NCBI GenBank assembly: GCA_040954595.2
Contig: CM082576.2
Coordinates: 16,120,001-16,184,000 of the forward strand
Length of the DNA stretch: 64,000 nucleotides
Source of the DNA: Balanoglossus misakiensis
Taxonomy: Eukaryota; Hemichordata
Direction: 5' to 3'
Notes under the pieces: model-generated
Database searches by the model: none
Told to the model about the DNA's origin: nothing
The model's input: only the letters and a program-made list of their open reading frames with translations
Translations under genes and position numbers: made by a program
Shown: positions 33,622-64,000 of the stretch, piece after piece
Layout of the letters: every line of letters begins with the position of its first letter
How positions within the stretch are numbered: position 1 is the first letter of the stretch

Positions 33622-36341
33622 AACCCCTAAATCAGTCACAATAGCTAGGAATCATATTAAGAAGTACAGATTTTATTGACCAAGTGCCTGCCAGATGAAG
33701 ACATGGTGTACTGCAGTAATCTTTCAAAGCAGATTACAGTGTTTTCAAAGCCAATTAATTGAAACGGTCCACAAATTTTGATTAAACCATGATTTTCTTC
33801 AGACTTGACATTTCAAATTAAAGCTTTGAACTGTCCATACAATATTTACAAACTCCAACTCAGGAAAAAAAAAGCTTTGTTGCAGGATGAATGATGAGAC
33901 AGTTGACTTTAAAGAAGACTTGGACTAGTTTGTTATAAATGTAAGATGTGAATACCATCTAGTCCAACAGTATTGCAATATGTCCTTACAGATATCCTGC
34001 ATACTATACTCATTGTGTGTTAGCAGCCATTGACTGCCCAGTTTTTATTTTTACTCAAAACAAAACAACCTATCATTGGAAGCGAATCCCTCAGATCATG
34101 GCAAGAATCACTGTTCTCAAGTTACTTTCTAAATGACAAGTAACTTTAATGGGATGAAAAATTATCTGTAGACGTCTTTATTCAAGAGAATTACTTATAC
34201 ATGTATTAATTATATTTAAGCATGAGACTTCTCTTTTGTTACTTAATTTTCATCCACATTTTCACATAAAATTTGATGTTTTTCACCCTATGTTTTATAT
34301 TCTCTGATTGATCTATAGTTGAATATCACAAAAAATTATTTTTCACACTCCAAGTATTCAAACAGTTAAATACCATCAACATGGTTAGCACACAGGCAAT
34401 TCCTTATTGTTTTTGTCCTAAACTTTGCCATTACTATAGTATGACTATGAAATAGTAATGTGGCCATGTTGATCTTCAATACAATATAGACTGAGGTTTC
34501 ATAGCAATCTGACATCAACATTTTTGCATGTCTCTGAAAGCTTATCCTCCAGCATAAATCAGTTGATCTCAGGGTGCTATCAAACATTCGTCTACTAGGA
34601 TGATTGACATGACCACAATTGGTGACCATATTTCACATTCCAATGCCTGTCTACTGCTGAAACCCAAAGCTCTGGCATTAACAATTAGAGTGTAGTAATA
34701 GTCTGGACGATGCTGCTTGGCAGACTTCTGCAAAAACACTTCAATCAGAAAGACTGGTATAACATTATCTCCCCTGAGTAAGAAACAGCCAATCTATGTC
34801 ATCCCATAGCAGCTTGGAGGGTGAGTGTGATGAGTTTAAGTAACTTCTTTTCACATCACTGCACTCTTGAATGGAGTACTGACCAAAACATAATATACTC
34901 TGTGACCTTTGTCTTTATCTAGTTATCTTATTAAATGTATTCTTAATTTTTTTAGTTTAAGCAACTTACTGTATGTTGAGCAACAACCTTATTTCAATAC
35001 TGTAACTGATGTATGTGTAAGCATAAATATTTACATACTGCAATGGTTCGTATAAGTTATAAGTGGTATTCAAACTACGCAAAGTTGTCCGACCCTTTTC
35101 AGGCCATGGGCTGGGGCCAACTTAAAATGAACAGCTGTGACACAGTGTTATCTGGGCATGGTCCGGGCATTTCTTCGTCCCAGTCAATGAAAGATCTTCG
35201 TGTTCCGACAAGATTCTGAGTCCAATGTGGACTCTTTCTGTCATTGGATGATGCAGTCACAGTTGACTTGTATGTACCTGTTTTTATATCATTCAGAAAC
35301 CGCAACTTGAGGAGTCAACTAGGTTTTGGAGGAAATAAAGTGGCATTTACTTTTAGGCAATTGGAATAATGATAATCTGATGAACAGCACGGCAAGTGAC
35401 TGAATTGCCCATATATCATTTTGCAACATCTGTTGGAACTGAGATTCAACTGTTCTGTTTAGTGAAAACATTCAATGAAACATTTGAAGGCATTTGAGTT
35501 CAAAAGAGTAACTAATAACAGGACTACATGTAGTGGCTAGGGCAGGAAGACCCCCTGACCTGTCAGTGCGATCTTACAATCATCTTGCTTTACTATTTCT
35601 GGCCATAGGCCTAGATGTGAAACAGTTCTAAGTACAATGAGATATTGGCTTTTATGGTAGTTATATAATTATTAAAAGTCATTCATCCATTAGGTAATAT
35701 ACACTCATTTTGGATAATGCATGGTGTAAATAAATTTATAAATACATAAATAAATAAATAATTATATGGCAATACAAAAAATAAACTCTGAAATGATAGA
35801 AACAAATTGCACATTGCAAAAATTCTTGTAACAAAAAATGGATCTACCCTTTGCACACTGACCCCCTGGGCTATATTCTACATAGGCTAAATAGAAAGTA
35901 ACCAGTGACCATTTGCGATAGTCAGAAGAGAACAGTTTTTTTTGTTTAGACAGCAATATTTTTCCCCTGATTGCAAAGTAAGCCATATGTGTATGTACCA
36001 ACCTGCTTAGTACATGTGCTACACTCCACTACACCCCACAGACCAGGAGAGTTTTCTGTAGCACCTTGGACAGGCCCGGTCCATTCTCAAAGAAAACAGC
36101 AACCATGCACTAGTTGCACACCTGCTTTAGGACTGAGTTGACAGAGAATTTGACAAATGAGAGACAACTAACATGCAGTGTATGCGAGATCCCTTCAGGT
36201 TTAGCTGGACACCTCCTGAAATTGATTGAACCCTGAACAGTGGGGTACATGGTACACACTGGTATATTGCTCATTTTGGAATCGAGGTAACGATATGCAG
36301 AAAATGTATCACTACAATAAATTGTCTACTCAAAGATGAAG
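30736..36341. other. Intergenic region between CNRIP1 and the kelch gene
   Basis: AT-rich, presumably the CNRIP1 3' UTR at first and then intergenic DNA. I find no protein motif, RNA gene or long repeat, only a (CA)n tract at 33590-33617 and TAAA-rich DNA near 35735-35765. ORFs of up to 87 codons occur but look random. Confidence 0.5.
33590..33617. repeat. (CA)n microsatellite
   Basis: Fourteen or so CA units followed by TATAAACCCC. Plain dinucleotide repeat. Confidence 0.9.
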
Positions 36342-38521
36342 CTAAAAACTTGGAATATCTTTCATAGTAGATGTACTCATGATTGTAAACTCTGAATCAT
36401 CAGAAAGTGGAGAATATTTGACGTCAAAACCCGCAGGGGATTTCGCAGATGGTTTGTGTCTGGGTAAATTACAACATTTTTTACCCCAAGTAGCAAATAC
36501 AAAGAGAACAGACACGCCGACAATTATACCAAGTGTCAACAGAAATGCCTTGACCGGTGATATTAACGTCTTCTCTCTCGGAAGGAAGAGAACAGCATCT
36601 GAAGTGTTTACAGTATTCATCACCCAGAGGTCATTCAACCAACCGTCGTTGTTGGAACTGTCATGGCCGAGACCGCCGAAAATATTAACGGCGTTATTGA
36701 AACGCCAGGCTACGCTCTCACACCGCGGCCCTGGTACATTTCTGGGGTCCGGCTGTCCTTTGACGCCGTAGAATGCCTCTGGGTTTTCGTGTTGGGAACC
36801 TCCCATCCAAGCCCACATCTTGGCTTCCACATCAAACTTCCACAGATCGGCAAGGAGGTCGGTCAGCGTGTAGAAGCCAATGTCCTTAACAGCGACACCC
36901 TCGCCACCAAACAACCAGAGATTGCCGTCTTTATCTACCCACGATGCACTGTGTTCTCTACAGCCAGGATTGCTCAGGGCGTCCATTTTTCCCAGAAGGC
37001 CATACACTCCAGGGTGTTTCCTGTCTGTGAATCCTGTCACAAAACTCCACGTCCCACTCTCGATTGAGTACAGCCACAAATCTGACGTCAAACCTTTTGC
37101 AAGGTGTCGATAGTGTTGATAGTTCTGCAAGGTATTGCCGCCAAACATGTACAGATATTTCCCATGTACAGTCCAGGTTGTGGCGCCGCTTTTCGGAGTG
37201 AGGGATTCAGACCCGTGTTCCGTCTCTGTGGAACTGACATTTAACTGACTCCACGTCAGAAATTTGAGAGAGAGCATCCAAAAATCGGATAAAACTTCAA
37301 AATTACTCCTCAGTCCTCCAAACAGGTAGAGCCCTTGTCCAGTGCACCAGTAAGCTGAATCACCCCTGGCTTCGGGAATACTTGCATTGTTGCGGTCAAA
37401 CTCTACAATTTTCCACCGATATTCTTTCAAATTAAACATCCACAGATCAGAGAATGCTTTAGAGTCATAACCCAGTCCTCCGTATATCAGCAGAAATGCA
37501 TCTGTAGAGCCACAAGCTGCGGCGTAGTGTCTGGCACTCGGAATGCTGCTGTTGCTGCCACCTCGGTGAATGACCCGCCAGGTCTGTTTCTTGGCGTCGA
37601 ATTTCCAGAGACTGTTCAGTAAATATGTTGCATCGCCACCGGCGGTGAGCACCAGAAGTGAAGGATCAGCCTTGTTCACTGTCTCAAAACCCTCTCCACC
37701 AAACATCCACACATCGCCACGACCATCCTGCCATATTGCACTGCCCGACCGGGCACCGGGATACTCTTCCCACTCGGGCAAAGTCTCATCACTGTTGAAG
37801 ATGGAAGTCTCATTTCTGGTGTCCACACCACCAACCCATGTCCACACTGTATGCAATAGAATTCACGACACAAATACAACAAATGAGGTATAGAATTTCA
37901 ACAAACGTTAGACGTATTGATAAGAGTACATGTAGCACGCATAGATTTCCTGGAATTATTCACTAATCAACGTCCATACATGAACACATGTACATGTATA
38001 CTACCAACAGAACTTGTCCTTTATGCTGCTTAAAAAACAGACTGACAGTTGCTAAAAATAATACATGACAGAGTCTCATTCTACTTTTCTGCAATTAACA
38101 TTATACTTGCTGAATAATCTCTGTACAAATGTACTTGTCTTTTCTCTCTGTCTTACATGTATCAGTTGCTAATTCCACAGTCCCTGTGTGGAGGGACTGT
38201 GCTAATCCATAATACAAGCTATTTAGTTTCCCATTAACACCTGCTAATTAATTTAACTGTCTACCCCATCCACTGATTACATGCAAGTTGATAAAAGAAA
38301 CAATTGTGAACCATGAATAAAGTTGACATCACTTAGAAGCTAAATAATATTCTTTTCCCTTCATTTATGTAAGAGTACATTTACACAACTGTGAATGGTT
38401 GTAATGATGATGAGTAATTCTCACCTGGAACTTCATAAAACTGCACTTCAGCAAAACTCTGTGCTTTCTTAAGCACAATACAAGAAGAGACTAAGATCAA
38501 ACACGACAGTTTGGAGAACAT
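36342..38521 (-). CDS. Kelch-repeat type I membrane protein, two coding exons, complete
   Basis: Exon 1 is 38425-38521 and exon 2 is 36342-37846, joined in phase to 1602 nt, 533 aa. Exon 1 encodes a signal peptide (hydrophobic LSCLILVSSCIVL, then KKAQSFAEV). Exon 2 holds six or seven kelch blades, shown by recurring motifs such as GARSGSAIW with VWMFGGEG, ARHYAAACG with LLIYGGLG, ARGDSAYW with LYLFGGL, LYMFGGN, CREHSASW with LWLFGGEG, and PRCESVAW with NIFGGLG. Blades usually close with DLWxF and a Trp. A single membrane segment (FLLTLGIIVGVSVLFVFATW) and a basic-start cytosolic tail of about 45 residues follow. This predicts a cell-surface beta-propeller, probably for protein or glycan recognition. 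I do not recognise a named orthologue; it is not attractin, which has EGF and CUB domains. The gene is head to head with EML6. Confidence 0.85.
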
Positions 38522-38959
38522 TTTCTACAGCCTCAAGTTACAACATCAAGTCCATGTCAGCATCTGTCGGGAGACACACATATTGTTATCATGCAAATTC
38601 CTTTTGAATATTTTCCATAGTTGTCAAAACAGGCAATTGACAATGCCATACACTACGTGGCTGGATCAATAATCATGGTATTATTGATAATTGAGAAAAC
38701 ATTGGAGGAAAGTGCGTATGGTCTTGGTAGGTAAACACAAGCATGACAAGTCACAAGATTCTGATGTTGTACACGGACTCACAGTCCCTCCACCGTGGCG
38801 GAATGGCACTTGAATTCGAGCGAGTACGGTGAGGTTTATCATGGTCGCTACATTGCAATCACACAGTCAATATTGGAGGGGCCATCATCATCTAAGAGTA
38901 TTAGTGCTAACCTTCTTTGAAGAGTCTGTCGTTGACCTCACTCAGCTGCCATTTTGAAT

Positions 38960-39352
38960 CATGGGAATCCACGAGCGTGAAGTTGGCCTCATCCTCATCC
39001 TCAGCTCATCCTCATCCTCAGCTTCGTGACCCAGCCTCAGCTTCGTGACCCCAGGAAGTAAACATCAAAATTATCCAAACGATCGGTAAAAAGAACAAAT
39101 GGAGTCAAAAGAAGAAATTCAATCAATTATTTAGACTATCCCATGTAAATTATTTTACCTACATAGCTTTCGCTTCTTTTAGATCACATCAGATATACGA
39201 AATTCACGATAATTTTGAAATCTTCCTGAGGTCACGAAGCTGAGTCTGAGGTCACGAAGCTGAGGATGAGGATGAGGATGAGGCTGGCGAAGCTGAGGAT
39301 GAGGATGAGGATGATGCCAAGTTCACGCTCGTCATGCATGAATCCCGGGATA
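38960..39352. mobile_element. Foldback element with GAGGAT repeats between the kelch gene and EML6
   Basis: Left arm ATGGGAATCCACGAGCGTGA, AGTTGGC and (CTCATC)n with CAGCTTCGTGACC; right arm GGTCACGAAGCTGAG, (GAGGAT)n, GCCAAGTTCACGCTCGT and GAATCCCGGGAT. The arms are reverse complements about 90-100 bases long around an AT-rich centre. It sits in the divergent promoter interval, some 200 bases before the EML6 start codon. Confidence 0.75.
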
Positions 39353-39545
39353 TGAGTGACCCCGAATGACCTCAAAAAACGACGTTTCATTGGAGCAAAT
39401 GGTGATCACGTGACAGAATACCTTGGCGGCGGGGGCAACCTGACTGACTAGCGTAATTTCACTGACTCTATGGATATGCTGTACATATAACTGTTTCCAG
39501 GTCCCAAATGTTCCAAATAGCTGTCTATTAGCTAAGTCCTCGTAG

Positions 39546-63338
<23,793 letters not shown>

Positions 63339-63415
63339 GTATGAGTTATTCACAATTTTAAATGGTTTTGTTGATTTCTGGAATTTTAAGGTACTGAGCC
63401 TATGAACGAGTTGAA

Positions 63416-64000
63416 TTCACTGGGACATCCCCATGATTTAATGGTACATCCACAATTAAATTCATGGGGATACCCCCCCCCCCCCCCCCCCCCCCCCCCT
63501 TGGTTTAGTGGTGCATCCACAATTAAATTCACAGGGACATCCCCCTTGATTGAGTGGTGCATCCACAATTAAATTCACAGGGACATCCCCATGATTTAAT
63601 GGTACATCCACAATTAAATTCATGGGGACACCCCCCCCCCCTTGGTTTAGTGGTGCATCCACAATTAAATTCACAGGGACATCCCCCTTGATTGAGTGGT
63701 GCATCCACAATTAAATTCACAGGGACATCCCCATGATTTAATGGTACATCCACAATTAAATTCATGGGGACACCCCCCCCCCCCCCCTTGGTTTAGTGGT
63801 GCATCCACAATTAAATTCACAGGGACATCCCTCTTGATTGAGTGGTGCATCCCCAATTAAATTCACAGGGACATCCCCATGATTTAATGGTACATCCACA
63901 ATTAAATTCATGGGGACACCCCCCCCCCCCCCCCCCCCTTGGTTTAGTGGTGCATCCACAATTAAATTCACAGGGACATCCCCTTGATTTAGTGGTACAA
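63416..64000. repeat. Higher-order minisatellite with long C-runs (EML6 intron 32), running off the window
   Basis: Sub-units of about 50 bases, GGGACATCCCC-TTGATTTAGTGGT followed by GCATCCACAATTAAATTCA, are arranged in larger units of about 142-156 bases starting near 63424, 63580, 63722 and 63868. One sub-unit in each larger unit carries a C-run of variable length (11-27 bases). Four larger units are visible. Confidence 0.9.

Noticed and set aside
35013-35219. Plus-strand 68-codon frame between CNRIP1 and the kelch gene
   Set aside because: Composition is gene-like in its second half, but there is no family match, and no splice sites tie it to a neighbour.
38170-38199. Hairpin CACAGTCCCT/AGGGACTGTG in the kelch-gene intron
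   Set aside because: A perfect 10-bp stem, but too short and with no second copy to support a functional call.
63386-63971. Cys/Gly-rich repeated minus-strand frames
   Set aside because: They are translations of the minisatellite, with glycine runs from the C/G tracts.

Overview
The window is a gene-bearing stretch of an animal nuclear genome. Small exons sit between long AT-rich introns with GT-AG splice sites, and the DNA is full of short inverted-repeat transposons and microsatellites. The gene families (FSIP1, APEX1, CNRIP1, CLN8, three-unit EML5/6), the many TACATGTA palindromes and the Tx1-like LINE suggest a marine invertebrate, perhaps an ambulacrarian deuterostome (hemichordate or echinoderm). 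The sequence alone does not fix the species, and a lophotrochozoan is not excluded.

Layout. (1) 1-6050, minus: 5' part of FSIP1 (sperm fibrous-sheath-interacting protein 1), with three coding exons and a probable 5' UTR exon. (2) 6051-6292: short shared promoter. (3) 6293-13076, plus: complete 11-exon APEX1 (AP endonuclease, 320 aa) with a duplicated N-terminal exon; its downstream DNA carries a transposon and degenerate tandem repeats. (4) 14.5-17.7 kb: gene-poor, with a decayed LINE tail. (5) 17.8-24.0 kb, plus: an apparently intact two-ORF LINE of Tx1/L1 type, lying between two same-strand (ATC)n tracts, with ORF1 and ORF2 joined by a TAATG stop/start overlap. (6) 25.4-30.7 kb, plus: complete three-exon CNRIP1 (164 aa); its first intron contains an intronless CLN8-like coding region on the minus strand. 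(7) 30.7-36.3 kb: no recognised gene. (8) 36.3-38.5 kb, minus: two-exon kelch-repeat type I membrane protein. (9) 39.6 kb to the right edge, plus: EML6/EML5-like microtubule-associated protein, 32 exons (about 1868 aa) with the last part beyond the window; its introns hold many MITEs, and a large minisatellite fills the right edge.

The genes do not form one pathway. Two head-to-head pairs (FSIP1/APEX1 and kelch/EML6) may share regulatory DNA, and CLN8 is nested in CNRIP1. The most striking features are the LINE inside a trinucleotide microsatellite, a MITE that appears to supply a splice acceptor of EML6, an APEX1 exon duplication, a GC-AG intron of EML6 whose 5' end reads into a reverse-transcriptase fossil, and a foldback element carrying telomere-like repeats. 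All intron-exon joins were made by eye from splice consensus and reading-phase continuity.
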